Source of the DNA: Primulina eburnea
Lineage: Eukaryota > Streptophyta > Magnoliopsida > Lamiales > Gesneriaceae
DNA: 64,000 nt
Reading direction: 5' to 3'
Assembly: GCF_022965805.1 (NCBI RefSeq)
Contig: NC_133108.1
Span: forward strand, 22,039,545 to 22,103,544
Shown in pieces: positions 1-11,478 of this stretch (positions within the stretch are counted from its first letter, which is position 1; every line of letters begins with the position of its first letter). Below the pieces are notes generated by a model. That model did not search any database, was not told the DNA's origin, and saw only the letters and a program-made list of their open reading frames with translations. A program made the translations under genes and the position numbers.

Positions 1-292
1 CACCACCCTCCAGCAAGAAATCAAGGGTATCAATCTGCTGCTCCGCCGAGCACTGAAAAGTCTTGAAGCAGCTCTCCATCCTCTCAAGCCAGTTCTCCGC
101 AACATCCGGAGTCTCACCGCCCGAAAGAGGTTTCGGCCCCATCTGCAAGAACCGATGCATACTAAAACTCCGAGGCTCATCACGACGGTGTTGACGACGT
201 TCTCGATGCTCTCGGCGACGCTCCCGATCGTCGCGGTCTCCCCAACGTCCAACGCTGCCATGACTACTAGCATCGTCGTCATAACCAGACAT
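1..292 (-). CDS. Ty3/gypsy Gag, N-terminal part (cut by window edge)
   Basis: Reading the minus strand from an ATG at 292 gives about 97 uninterrupted codons to the window edge. The protein opens MSGYDDDASSHGSVGRW, has an Arg/Glu/His-rich stretch at residues 18-38, and then a segment with FLQMGPKPLSGG, WLERMESCFKTF and EQQIDTLDFLL. That last segment is the usual start of the retrotransposon capsid domain in plant gypsy Gag, which assembles the particle and packages element RNA. The start lies about 70 bp from a primer-binding site, as expected for gag just downstream of a 5' LTR. The rest of gag and pol would be left of the window. The shown part is intact. Domain recognition is from pattern, not a search. 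Confidence 0.8.
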   Translation of the reverse strand, partial: MSGYDDDASSHGSVGRWGDRDDRERRREHRERRQHRRDEPRSFSMHRFLQMGPKPLSGGETPDVAENWLERMESCFKTFQCSAEQQIDTLDFLLEGG

Positions 293-361
293 CTCTCGCT
301 ACAAAAGTTACCAGAGATTAAACCCAAAAGAACAGTTCTAAAACCCAAAATCTTAATGCAT

Positions 362-373
362 GCTCTGATACCA
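362..373 (-). other. Primer-binding site (initiator tRNA-Met type)
   Basis: The minus strand reads TGGTATCAGAGC, the standard plant LTR-retrotransposon primer site complementary to the 3' end of initiator tRNA-Met. Four bases separate it from the LTR end at 378. It fixes the element as minus-strand, with its 5' LTR to the right. Confidence 0.9.
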
Positions 374-377
374 TAAA

Positions 378-1714
378 TGTAGTGACCCGTTCCAGAATCA
401 CCTACTAATCAGAACTAAAGCATGCAAAATTTATATTTAAAACTGAATCAGGTAAACAGCGGAATAAGTAATACAACCCAATCGAAACTGTAAGTACAAA
501 AATACTTAAACAACCAGATCGAACTAAATCCAAGAATAAATACCAACAACTACGAATCAACCCCTGCCAGCTCCCTGTCCACTCCCTCCTGGACCGTCCA
601 ACCTGAGACCTGCCCCATCGAATAGGGTGTCCAAAACAGAGATAAACCGAGGACGTGAGCATAAAACGCTCAGCACCGAAAGCATGAGTATACAAGACTA
701 TGACATGCATGTATGCAAAATGTACTGGATACCAGGATCTGGGTATAACGAAATACTGCTCAGGCAAATGACGTCAAGGTATGTAGCACTCTGCGCCGTC
801 GCACCAGGAGGTGGCTCCCATACCAAAATAAACCTGTGGATATACCGGTGACCTGACCACCGTCGGCCAACGGGGTCCAACCATCCACAACAAATGAGGG
901 CTGAGCACCCTCTCAACAGGCTATCTCAAAGATAATCAGGCTCAACATGATTATGCAAATGCCGCATAATAAACCATGCATCATATGACAGATAATAATG
1001 CAACATATAAACATGCAACACATAGTAAAGCATACTCAATCCTGCTATCTCGGATAGTACTTTCGTACCTCAAACCAGTAGATCCTAGCAATCAGCCCTA
1101 GAATCAAGCCTACAATCCAAGTGATACCATATCACTAAACCACATCTAAAAGCCTTAACTAGACTAATAGATACTCCCAAATCTCAAAGGGAACCCAGAA
1201 CTATACCTGCGTCCGTAGTCAGCCCACTGATGCCGCTAGCCCCCAACTAGAGCACAGCTCCGCTACAAAACCAGTAGCTCCCCGCTAGTGCCCGAACCTC
1301 GGTAAAAGACTAGAAACCCATCAGAAACGACTAAAACGCTCTGAAACTCTCGGAATTGGCGAGTGAAGAGTGAAGCCTCGCGCTTCTATTTATAGACAAC
1401 GATCGGACGATCCGATCCACTTCGGACGCTCCGATCCGGTACACTTCGGACGATCCGATCCACTTCGGACGATCCGAACATTGCATGTCTTCCACGTGTC
1501 CAGCCACCTGTCTTCGGACGATCCGAACCCTGATCGGACGATCCGAACTCTGACATGACATGACTCGTCTGACTCCGAACAGAACGGACGATCCGAACCA
1601 ACTTCGGACGATCCGAACCAACTTCGGACGATCCGAACCCGGTTCGGTCCTTCCGATCCCACCGAAATACAATTAATCCAATAATTAACTCAAATTAGGC
1701 ATCGGGATACTACA
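378..1714 (-). mobile_element. 5' LTR of minus-strand gypsy element (1337 bp)
   Basis: Minus-strand ends are TGTAGTATCCCGA and GGGTCACTACA, giving TG...CA termini with the inverted repeat TGTAGT/ACTACA. It abuts the primer-binding site on the left. The five bases after the right end are GGTGG; the matching duplication would be outside the window. A related LTR at 14730-16236 shares both ends and an internal block around GTACGAAAGTAC. A TATA box (TATAAATAG on the minus strand, 1386-1394) puts about 320 bp in U3 and about 1 kb in R-U5. It interrupts an older long-LTR fragment at 1715-3348. Confidence 0.85.
1386..1668 (-). repeat. Palindromic TTCGGACGATCCGAA array beside LTR TATA box
   Basis: About ten copies of the near-perfect palindrome TTCGGACGATCCGAA and variants (GATCGGACGATCCGATC, TTCGGACGCTCCGATC) lie between 1400 and 1668. 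They end a few bases upstream, in transcription terms, of the TATA box at 1386-1394. The copies are irregularly spaced and CpG-rich. Position suggests a U3 enhancer-like array; that role is inference. Confidence 0.8.
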
Positions 1715-3348
1715 GGTGGCTTGGTCCATGGTGAATCGGTTTTTAATTAAAACGCCAGAACAGCCCAGCACCCCCTTCGGCTTCTTCCTTTGTGCAGCAT
1801 GTATGGTTCGGTTTTGGTGGTTTGTTGTGGATCTTGCTTGGCCTATGGCCTGTAGCCACGGTTCATACCATGCCCCTAGATGTATTGATCGTGTCATGGT
1901 CAATAAAATGTCCATTGGAACGATTCATGACATCCAAACAAAGGCAATGCATCCTACGTGCAGAATTTGTTCTCGGTTGGAACGTACGGTTGTTTGCTGG
2001 TGTGGTTCGAATTGTGGCTGGCCTAGGGCCCTTAGCCATGGTTCAAATCATTCCTTGGGATGCTGGTAAGAGGTTTTGGTCGGTGGTTCAAGCCCCAATG
2101 GCCATTAGCCTCGCAAACGACACAAGCAAACCAAGCACAGTTGCTGTATTTTTGGACAGAAACTTGATGTGTCGGTTCGGTGACTCGTTCGAGTTCTCAG
2201 TTGGCTTTTAGCCTATGGCCTTGGAGTGGACAGTGCCTCATTGATTTGGGAAGGTCAAGTTTTTGACCGTTTGTCATTCGGATCATTTTTGAGGTCGTAC
2301 GAGAATTTACGGTGCGATGCGCCAAATTGACTCTCGAAAGAGCGTTTCATATTTTGGCCTCCATTCACCTATATTTCGATGGTTCAGTGCTGGTTCGGGT
2401 TGGTTCGGAGTCATGATTAAATACAAAGTCGGTAGGCGTAATTGTCACATTTTTTGAAGGTTATTGCATAGTTTGGTCCCATAAATCTATTGCATACTTT
2501 TCATGGCACATTTAGGTCGCAGCGAGCCTGGGAGCGATCCAATCCACTCAGTAAAATGATTACAGGATATTTAATTCAGTTATTTAATTATATTACGTGC
2601 AAAAATACAAATTTTGAGATTTATGCGATATGGCTTGTGGTCACTTTACTATCATGATTAAATCCGGTCGCCAGTTACCGGTCCGGTCGTCAGTTACCGG
2701 TTATGAGAGCATTACTAAGTCATGTCGCCAGTTACAGGCCCGGTCGCCACTTACCGGTCAGTTTAGTTGTCTCACCCAGTACTGTGGCAGTGGTCTGATC
2801 AGACGTACATTACTAAGTCCTGTCGCCAGTTACAAGCCCGGTCGCCAGTTACCGGTTAGTTCAGTTCAGGGACCACATGCGTAGACCATAATCTAACCAG
2901 AAAATTATTACAGGCTATTTCAGTACATGGCTCCAAGGAGCAAACATTTTCATTATGATTTTCAGTACAGTTATGCACGTATTATAATTAATCATGTAAC
3001 GACATTTTTACGATATGCCTCATGACATGATATTTTCACTTGCATGAAACTTTACTATTTATTTACTTGTTATTTACGATATATGCATGTTGAGTCTTTA
3101 GACTCACTAGACTTGATTGTTGTAGGTGCTGATGATGTCGGGACCGAGGGCGGGGACCAGTGAGCAGGCTCGAGTCGGCAGTAGTAGGACCCGAGGACCT
3201 CAGTTCAGCATTTATTATTATGCGATTGCGCAAACATTTTAATTATCGTTGGAAAAACTGTTTATTGTTATTTCGAAAAACATTAAATACTTCCGCTGCC
3301 ATTTTGAACCTTTAACTTTATTCAAACACGAATTTTCGGGTCTTTATA
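1715..3348 (+). mobile_element. 3' fragment of long gypsy LTR family (copy A)
   Basis: This matches, with divergence, the 3' half of the LTRs at 5991-16949 and 51539-54739. Shared blocks include CTCGAAAGAG, GCAGCGAGCCTGGGAGCGAT, CATGTTGAGTCTTTAGACTC and the terminal GGGTCTTTATA. The left part is cut by the gypsy element ending at 1714. It contains a 98-bp duplication (2710 and 2808 onward) built on GTCGCCAGTTACCGG. No coding sequence; apparent small ORFs are not conserved between copies. Confidence 0.65.
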
Positions 3349-3410
3349 ACTCGCCTAGGACTTAGCCAACCCAACCAGCCCTGAACCAGCCTCTCAAGCA
3401 CCTTTCTAGG

Positions 3411-5826
3411 TAGGGGTGTCAATCAGGTCGGGTGGGTCAGGTTTCGGGTCAACCCGCAAAATTTTTTTATTTTTTATTTCAACCCGAACCCAGCCCGAAC
3501 CTGTGAGAACCCGGATTTTTCGAAGCAAAGCACCTCAAAAAGCTCGGAAAGTAGCTCGCAAAAGAAGCCGAGGCGATGCAAAACCTTGAGAATTGAGGGT
3601 ACGTCACTTGGAAAAGAAACCCTCAGCTCAAGGAAGCTCCAAGATTGTCGGGGAGGAAATCCCTATCTCATGAATTCAATATCCTAGCTCAATGAAGCTC
3701 AACCATGCTTGTCCTTAAAGGACCAAAAAGGAAGATAAAGGAGGAACTAAGGGAATGGACAAATTTATTGAGCAAGAATTGTCCATAAGCTAAAAAGTTT
3801 GGACAAACTTATTGTGCAAGAGATAACCATTGAGTTAACCAAGGAAGGAACTAAATGAGCTAAAGGTTTGGATAAACTTATTATGAAAGAAATGACCATT
3901 AAGTTAACCAAGAAAGGGAGCTAAAAGTTTGGACAAATTTATGATGCAAGAAAAGTCCCTTCAGAAAACCTAGATGACCTTTGATGCTTGGAATAGCCTT
4001 GACCACATTGATGGCACTTCTTGGGGCTCAAGATTTCGGCCATGAGGTGTTGAAAAGCCATATTTTCAGTCTACAAATACCACCCCTCATGCTGAATAAA
4101 GGCACAAAAGAATTCTCCCAAAAACACTCCAAGTTTCGGCCATAAAAAGAAAATGAAGGAAGGCAAATCGCGGCTATTGTGTTCATCATCTAGGCATGTC
4201 CAAGTGCTACATAATCAACTCAAGATGTTGTCCAAAGGCTCGCCAAATTGTTGTCCAAAAATCCGACCAAGTGTCGTCCAAGGCTTGTCCAAAATACGGT
4301 TCGCGTTCGGTCGATATCCGTTCAAATTCAAGAGAGTTTCGAATCAACCAATGAACAAAAGTAAGTGGGCTTTTGATATATATTCGTTTGTATTTTAAAA
4401 CCTGAATATGTATATCATGACATGCATGTATATGTGTCTTCATTTTCGAAAATTGCTATCTGTTCTATTTAAAATTTCGATCGATTATGTGTCCTCTTTT
4501 ATGCTTAGAAATTCGTTGATTCCGCTGTGTCCGTATGAAAATTCTGAAAACTGAAATTTTGAAAAGTTCTGTCTGTTACTTCTGAATTTTGTTGCACTGT
4601 TACGATTCGAAGTTGAAATGGGACGAGAATTGTGATTATATTTGGCCCTCAATGGTAGGTAGAAAACTGTTTGGCCCCCAATGGTGGGTAGAAAACCATT
4701 TCTGTCTGGCCCCCACTGGTGGATATAAAACGAATTCTGGCCTCACCCCTTAGAGGACTAACATATTGGGGACAGTTTGACCATGGAAATGAGATGAGTA
4801 ACAGTGTTCTGTCTGTTTTTAATTGAGATAATCGGTTTCCGAATTGTTCTAAATCATCTGATGAATTCTGTCATTTGTTCGATTTGTCTCTGTCCTCATA
4901 AGTTAAGAATATTAAGTTTTGAAAGTCTGTTAAAAGAACGTTTTAAGAAAACTAAGTTCTATATGTATTTTTGGAATCGATCGACCCCCACTTGCTGAGT
5001 GTTTTCCAAAACACTCACCCCTTACAAATTTCAGATAAAAATGATGAGCAACTGGATGAGGAAGAGCAAGATGCTTTCTGGGGTTGGTGAACCGGGGATC
5101 AAGATCAGAACTCAAGATTTTACTTTCTTTTCGTTTCCGCTATTTGAAACTCTGATGTATTTTATTTCCTTGTCATTGTAAGACAATACTCTATTTTTGA
5201 AAAAGACTGGTTTGATTTGATACGAGGCTTTATTGTTTTCAATATAATTGTTAAACAATGTCGGATGTCACTGATGCTTCGAACTCGGGGCGTGACAGAA
5301 CCAGAAACCGAAGCAACCCAAAAACCTCCAACCGGAACACGAACCCGTCTAACCCGACTCAACCCATCTAACCCGCTTAACCCTAATTTTATTTTATTTT
5401 TTTAATATTTTTTAAAAAATTAATGAAAAAATTTCGAAAAAATAAAAAATAATATTTTAAACACATAATAACAAATTTTTCGATTTATATTTGAAAGTTT
5501 AATGGTAGAAAATTAAAAATATAATTACTAAATCAAATAATAAATTGTTAAAAATATACTATATAAATATTAAATGATGAAAATTTATCATATAAATATA
5601 CAATAAATTTTGTTCAAAAATACAATATATAAAAATATAGGTAATAGTTTCAAAAAAAAACTTTCGGGTCAACTCGCGACCCAAACCGAAACCCGTCTAA
5701 CCTGCACTAACACGAATCCACCCAACCCGAACACGAACCGAACCCGAAAAACCCCAACCCAAACCTGATTTTTTTCGTGTTGGGTCGTGTCGCATTGAAG
5801 GGTCGTGTTGCATTTTGATACCCCTA
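3411..5826. mobile_element. hAT-like non-autonomous DNA element with nested solo LTR
   Basis: Ends are TAGGGGTGTCAA and TTGATACCCCTA, an inverted terminal repeat of the plant hAT style. The flanking 8-bp duplications are TTTCTAGG (3403-3410) and TTACTAGG (5827-5834), one mismatch. Without the solo LTR at 3502-5297 it is about 615 bp. Both subterminal parts are rich in AACCCGA/ACCCGAACC repeats (3430-3501 and 5303-5400, 5665-5760), as expected for transposase-binding subterminal repeats; the centre is AT-rich. It has no transposase gene, so mobility would need an outside source. Family assignment rests on ends and duplication length. Confidence 0.7.
3502..5297 (+). mobile_element. Solo LTR (1796 bp) inside hAT element
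   Basis: It starts TGTGAGAACCCGGA and ends GGGGCGTGACA, flanked by perfect 5-bp duplications GAACC (3497-3501 and 5298-5302). No primer site, coding region or partner LTR is present, so it is a solo LTR left by LTR-LTR recombination. Internal tandem structure includes units with TTTGGACAAACTTATT at 3755-3960 and three units with TTTGGCCCCCAATGGTGGG at about 4640-4740. The strand follows the gypsy-like end GGGCGTGACA as the 3' end (inference). Confidence 0.85.
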
Positions 5827-5834
5827 TTACTAGG

Positions 5835-5990
5835 ACGCTAAGGACTCATCCTAGCCCAGACCTAAGCCCCTGGGCCGAGCCATCTACCCTGCACAAGCTC
5901 ACGCAGCCTTGCGCGTTTTCCCTTGGGCTCTTTCCTAGCCCTTGTGCTTGTGTCCTAGCATGGCTAGGACTCCCTCCCTGACTCACACAG
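5835..5990. repeat. Fragment of older LTR-like sequence X
   Basis: This continues 3349-3410 and resumes at 16955; the parts are separated by the hAT element and solo LTR B. It is rich in CTAGGAC/TCCTAGC motifs and has no coding sequence. The last five bases, CACAG, are the target duplication of the solo LTR starting at 5991. Confidence 0.45.
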
Positions 5991-6568
5991 TGTAGAACCC
6001 GAAAAATCAGATTACGTATAAGCCATGCATAATTGCTACTATTTAAATTAAAAATGAATTTTTATAAATATATGAAGTGTTTGATTTATTTTAATAATTT
6101 TAAGTCATGATTATTTACTTTAAAGGTAGATGTTTAGTTTTACCTTTTCAGGATAAATACGCGAAGTCGGACCGGATTTTGGAGATTATTAATAAGATTA
6201 ATAATAATAAAGACATTCCTAAATTTAATTTAAGGCAATAAATAAGTTAATTTAAAGAAAGAGGATATTTTAGGATTTATTAAATTAATTGGAGCTAAGT
6301 AATTAAATAAGCTCTCTTAGATTCAATATTTAATTAAAGTTTAAAATAAAATATGTAAGCAAGTGGGCATAAATAAATCTAGGTATAACATATTCAAGAA
6401 ATTTAAAAATAACATTGGAATATTTAAAATTGAGGTCATGAGTGTCATGCAAAATTCTAAACTAAATTAATTGGTTAATGCATTAAAATATATATAATGG
6501 GGGTTTAAAATCTTAAACAATTAAAATACAAATTTAAACCATAAAAAACCATGGAGTTTGGTCAATAC

Positions 6569-6693
6569 GGTAAGTTCGATGCCAGCATTAGGGCTGTGCC
6601 CTAACCCAATCTGACGCTGACACGTGGCTTCCTTATATAAAAAAAATTGCAAATCTGCTTTGAAAAATAGCATTTGCAATTTACCATGGTTAG
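6569..6693 (+). repeat. MULE left terminal inverted repeat
   Basis: The outer 66 bp match the right end well and similarity fades by about 125 bp, with the block TTACCATGGTTA near the inner edge. It contains a 7-bp perfect stem TTAGGGC/GCCCTAA with a 3-nt loop (6588-6604) and a G-box CACGTGGC (6621-6628). As the end nearest the transposase gene it is the likely promoter region for that gene (inference). Confidence 0.85.
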
Positions 6694-7462
6694 TTGGTCA
6701 ACCCTTCCTTTTAAAAAAAAAATAATAATAGCTCATATTATTTCAAATTCGCGTGAAAAAAATTACCCACGTTCTTTTCCCTCTTCTTTCAGGTTTGCCA
6801 TCTTCATCGTTTAATTTCATTCTATATCTCCCCAAAACGGCACCGGCGCTCCAGCGTAATTGTCTCATGGAAAGAAATTTGATCCCTCTGTCAAATTTAT
6901 AGCACAACACCAGCGTAACAGGCAATTTCTCATCTCGTGAAAGAGCGATTCATTGGGAACAATTTCTACGAAACAGTTTGGTAAATTTTATTTGGTTTCA
7001 GAATTTTAGATGTTAACTATAAGTTTAGATCCTCGATATGTAATTTGTTTGCCTTCTTTTCATGCACACATGTTCAATAAATAAAATTGGTTTTGTCTGA
7101 TGTCGAGACGTAAGCGTGAAACAGAAAACTCGCTGGTTGTAGTTGGTGTAAATGGTTAAAGAATCTATGAACTGGAATTCTAGAGGCGGGTTTTGAATTT
7201 TAGCATTTGAGTTCAATCAATGAACTGGAAAGTTGAAATCTTTGATTTGAAACAGCATTTGACAAGGCATGAACTAACTCATATTTCATATTTGGCACAT
7301 GATGCTCTTTGCCTGGAGTATTTACTGGAGTTTTTTTTTATTGTCTCATAGAATTTACTGGAATATTGTTGTTCCTGAATTCATCAGAAGATTAGATCCT
7401 GGTCAATCTGTCGTTGCTACACATCTACCCATTGTACAATACCGAGACCTGAAACACGACGA

Positions 7463-9976
7463 ATGGATCTGAATTGCGATGGTAGATATATTGACTATTG
7501 TAATATTTTCCAATATTTATAAATTTCCTTTTAGAATATAACCAAATACTATCCAAACTGATTTTTTGTTCTTATAAACTTTGTGGTAGATAATATTGAA
7601 GAGGTTCGAGTTTCAAATTTGGAATCTGTGATTCATAGAGATGTTGAGGTACTATCTACAAATTCTATTGTAGATCAACTGGAGAGTAGACTATTTGTTG
7701 GTGAAGTTGTGAAAAGTGTTGAAGATGCTTATATAATATATTGTAATTATGGTCACGCAAAAGGTTTTAGTGTTCAAAAAGGTGATCAACGCTACTTTCC
7801 TGGCACTAACGAACTTCAAGCTAAAGAGTTTGAATGTTCTTGTGAGGGTAGTAAAGATGAAAAACGTTCTAATGCGCAAATACCTGTTTACTTGAAGCCG
7901 ACAAGTAGAAGTAAATGTAAAGCAAAGCTCAGAATAACTAGGCAACGCGGTGGAGAATGGACGGTCGGTAGATTTGTCATGGAACATAATCATGAAATGC
8001 TTGCGGCTGACCAAAGACATTTGTTGAGATCATCTCGCAATATTTCATATGCTCAAAAATCTATTTTGGAGTCCATGGTAAATTCTGGGATAACAGTGTC
8101 TAATGCTGTCTCTTATATGATAAATGAAGCACAAGGACCACAGAATTTGAGCTTTATTCGAAAAGATGCATATGATTATCTTGGTCGCATAAAAAAACAA
8201 ACGAAAGTTGAGAACGGAGATGCTTCTGCATTACTTCATCATTTTATAAACAAGTCGAATAAAGAGTCAAATTTCTATTGGAATGTGCAATTAGATGATG
8301 ACAATAGAGTCATGAACTTCTTCCTTAGGGATTCCAGATGTGAAGTTGATTATGAGTTTTTTGGTGATATATTATCAGTTGACACGACTTATCGAACCAA
8401 TCGGTACAATTTGATATGTGCTCCTTTCGTTGGAATTAATCAGCACAGACAAAATGTAATGTTTGGCTTGGCATTTATGTCAGATGAAACTGAGAGTTCA
8501 TTTGAATGGTTGTTCAAAACTTTTCTTGATTCTATGAATGGAAAACAACATGAAACAATTTTTACAGATCAATCCCAAGCAATGATGAATGCAATTGAAA
8601 CAATTTTTCCACATTCACACCATCGGTTATGTCAATGGCACATAAATCAAAATGCTCCATCACACTTAGGTAGTTTGAATGGTGATTCGAGTTTTAAAAG
8701 ATTGTGGAATAAATGCATGACTCATTGTGAATCTGAAGAAGAATTTGAATCCACATGGAGTATTATGATTGATGAATACACTCTAAGTGGCCACAAATGG
8801 TTAAATGGTATGTACACATTGAGATACAAATGGGCTACTGCGTTTAGCAATCACAAGTTTAGTGCAAGGCTATTGGCAACTTCTAGAAGCGAGGTGACAA
8901 ATGCTGTGTTGAAGAGATCAAGTAACAGTGCAATTTCATTGTATGATTTTGTGGTTAATTACGAAAAATCCAACAAAGTTGGCGAGAGAAAGAGAAGGCC
9001 GAAGATACGCGTTGTCATCACAAGAAAGCCTCGACAATGTTGAAAAACAATCCAATGTTGAATTCTGCAGCTGATGTTTATACACTCAGCGTGTACAAGC
9101 TATTCGAGTTAGAGTTTATTAATTCTTTGAATATGCGGTTTATTGAGATGCCTTTGGATTTCAGTGCGGTTATCCTCTATTTTAAAGTAAAATCTCATGA
9201 TTAGAACTCAAGGGTTCGACATGTGCTATTTAATAAGGAGACTACTGAAGTAAAATGCAGTTGTCAGAAATTCGAGTCAATGGGAATATTGTGCAAACAC
9301 ATTTTGATGGTCTTTAATTTTATGAATGTGAATTATATTCCCAAACCCTACTTGAAGAAGCGCTGGATGAAAATTGCAAAAAATAGAGTTTTGGTAGATG
9401 ATTTTTGTCAGCAAGAAAGTGGAAGTGGCCAGGAATCTGAGATGGTTTTTGTAAACCAACTTATGAGATCGACATATAATCTTACCATGCGATGTAAATC
9501 TAATGGAGATGCAAGAAACAAATTGACAGAAATTGTTGAAGGTGCGAGAGAACAAATAGATGAGTTATTCGAAAAACTTAAGTTGGATGACAATGGGATT
9601 CAAGAAGAAAACATGGTAGATGAAATGGTCGTACGTAATCCTCCTCAGTTCAAGTCAAGAGGAATTACAAATAAAAACATACAACGTCATTGGGATGATA
9701 AAAGTAAGAAAAGAAAAGGAAAAGGAAAAGTTCACAGTTCAAGTAAGTCGTGATTTCTTTTGTTAATTGTTAATAGTTATTTCAATCGTCAATAACTTTT
9801 TGTCATTGTGTGATGTAGGAGATGCAAGATGTGGCAAAAGAAAAGGACAAAGCTCACAGGCTTCCCAATGCATGAATAGCCAAGAAGTAGATCATGCCCA
9901 ACAACTACCAAATCTTAATGTCCCACCATCATGGACATCTCAGTCTGAAGTCAATCAATTTGAGGGGCTTTTGTAA
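7463..9976 (+). pseudogene. MULE transposase, FAR1/FRS-related, broken
   Basis: I model three exons: 7463-7481, 7590-9742 and 9819-9976, with GT-AG introns that keep frame. The product would bind the element ends and cut DNA. The order is a FAR1-type zinc domain (about residues 45-145: FECSCEG, SKCKAKL, EHNHEM); a MULE transposase core with Asp at about 271 (SVDTTYRTN), Asp at about 333 (IFTDQSQAM) and the CxxH motif LCQWH after it; a SWIM zinc finger KCSCQKFESMGILCKH (about 9252-9299); and a basic tail KSKKRKGKGK. Two lesions break it. One base is missing from the A run at 8964-8968, since family sequence continues in the next frame (EDTRCHHKK, then KNNPMLNSAADVYT), and an in-frame TAG lies at 9202-9204. 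Domesticated FAR1/FHY3 genes share this layout, but the terminal repeats and duplication make this the transposon form. Confidence 0.88.
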
Positions 9977-11008
9977 TGGTAAGAAAATAGGGTACTTTGT
10001 GGAGTCAAGTGGAGACCATTATCTTTCAGGCTTATTTAATGTCTACATTTCCCTTAGTTCGTAAGTTTTTATTAGATTTGAAATTGCTGGTTTTCTCTCG
10101 ACTATTCATTGCTCAAAATTTTGATTGGAACATGGAATGATTTTGCACTTGTTTTTTTATGTACTTGAGTTTTGGAGCTGACTTCAAACCTTGGTTTGAT
10201 TTGGATTTGGGAGGCATGGATTTCTCTGTAAGTTTCTGCATCTGTTGCCAGGAATTATACTTCTTGGCTATTCTTTGTTATTAGTCTTCTGGTTGTGCTC
10301 TTGGTCTTGATTTGTACTTCTCTCATATTTTTTAAGTCTTCTGGTTGTGCGCTAATTCTTGATTTGTTTTGTTTATTATGCCTATCTTATATCATGCAGA
10401 GGTAGATAAACCCGAAGACAAAAAGCTGATGATAAAGTTGTGGGAGAGGGAGAAAATGCGGAGTCTAAAGTTGAATCGTTGCAGAGTTCCTAATTATCTA
10501 AATATTTAGTTTCGAGGACCCCTTTCTTTGTGGTGTTGACCTTTAGAGTCTTGTGTTGCAAAACATGCTTTTGTTGACTAAAACTATCCATTTTTTGCTT
10601 TAATCCGTACCGATGAAACAACTTTTTTGAACCATCTGTGTGTGAAGCATTTTCCTTACATGTGGCAAAGCTTGTATCTTGAGTTCATGAATTGATAAAC
10701 TTTCCCTTTATGAGCTTAATTCTCCAAGATGATCATGTAACACGTGGGATTTTAAATTGCATACAACTCCTTTGTGAAATAGATGATAATCCAAAACTGT
10801 AATTACTAAATTACTAATTAACCTAATTTTATTTCTACTTAATTGAGAGCTGATTGAATTGTAATAATACAAATAAATAACGCATTAACAAAATTATAGT
10901 TCTCGATTTTTATCTTACATGACAAAACAAAAGTCATTAATCCACTTATCTTACATGACAAAACAAAATAATTAAAAAAGATTCATTGTAATAATACAAA
11001 TACTACTT
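9977..11008. other. Non-coding space between the two MULE genes
   Basis: AT-rich, without a conserved reading frame. It should hold the 3' ends of both convergent transcripts. A short imperfect duplication with AGTCTTCTGGTTGTGC occurs at about 10285 and 10337. Confidence 0.6.
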
Positions 11009-11478
11009 TTAATCTTCTTTAACACGAAGAGATTTCAATTGTCGTTCTATCTCTTCAAATATTTGTGCAGCCTTTAAGCATTGCTCCCGTTGATCACGTG
11101 CTAAATCTACCTGGACATCTATTAGTTTAGCTAGTTTCTCATATTGGTCGGCAGATGTGGTGCAACTCGAAGCTGTAGTAGAACTTGAAGCGGAAGCTGA
11201 AGCGGGCGCTGAACTCGAACAAGATTGTTTTTCCTTGTATGCCGTAAATGCTGCTACTACTTCTTCATTAGTTTTATAAGACTTGTGTACAGCTCCACTA
11301 AATTTGTTAACTTGCATATGCGTTTCTTCCCAAGACGTATATACGCCGGGATTGCGTCCAACAAACACAACATATGTTTTGCCCTATAGTTACACAAAAT
11401 TTCCAGAAAAATTAATTAGTTTACTAAATGCAATAAATAATACAAAAAATAGCAACTTCAAATTAAACGGCTCACCAT
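11009..11478 (-). CDS. Small MULE-borne protein with RNase H1 N-terminal (viroplasmin-like) domain
   Basis: I model two exons: an exon ending in ATG (11476-11478) followed by a GT donor, and 11009-11383 after an AG acceptor. The joined frame is open to the stop and gives about 125 residues. Residues 2-48 contain GKTYVVFVGRNPGVYTSW, then QVNKFSGAVHKSYKT and EEVVAAF. This is the pattern of the RNase H1 N-terminal hybrid-binding (caulimovirus viroplasmin-type) domain, which binds RNA/DNA hybrids or dsRNA in RNase H1. A Ser/Ala/Thr-rich linker (about 55-80) and a charged helix with coiled-coil character (QYEKLAKL to IERQLKSLR) follow. There is no catalytic RNase H domain. The frame is intact while the neighbouring transposase is broken. 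Its promoter would lie toward the right terminal repeat. It may be a captured host fragment or a true second transposon gene. The exon model is inference from splice signals. Confidence 0.7.

Noticed and set aside
155..376. 73-codon plus-strand frame at the left edge
   Set aside because: It is the antisense shadow of the minus-strand gag and runs into the primer-binding site.
1370..1662. Several overlapping Arg/Ser/Asp-rich frames (for example SDRPKWIGSS)
   Set aside because: All derive from TTCGGACGATCCGAA repeats read in different frames of the LTR.
7463..9976. Domesticated FAR1/FHY3 host gene
   Set aside because: Terminal inverted repeats and a perfect 9-bp duplication enclose it, and it carries a frameshift and an in-frame stop.
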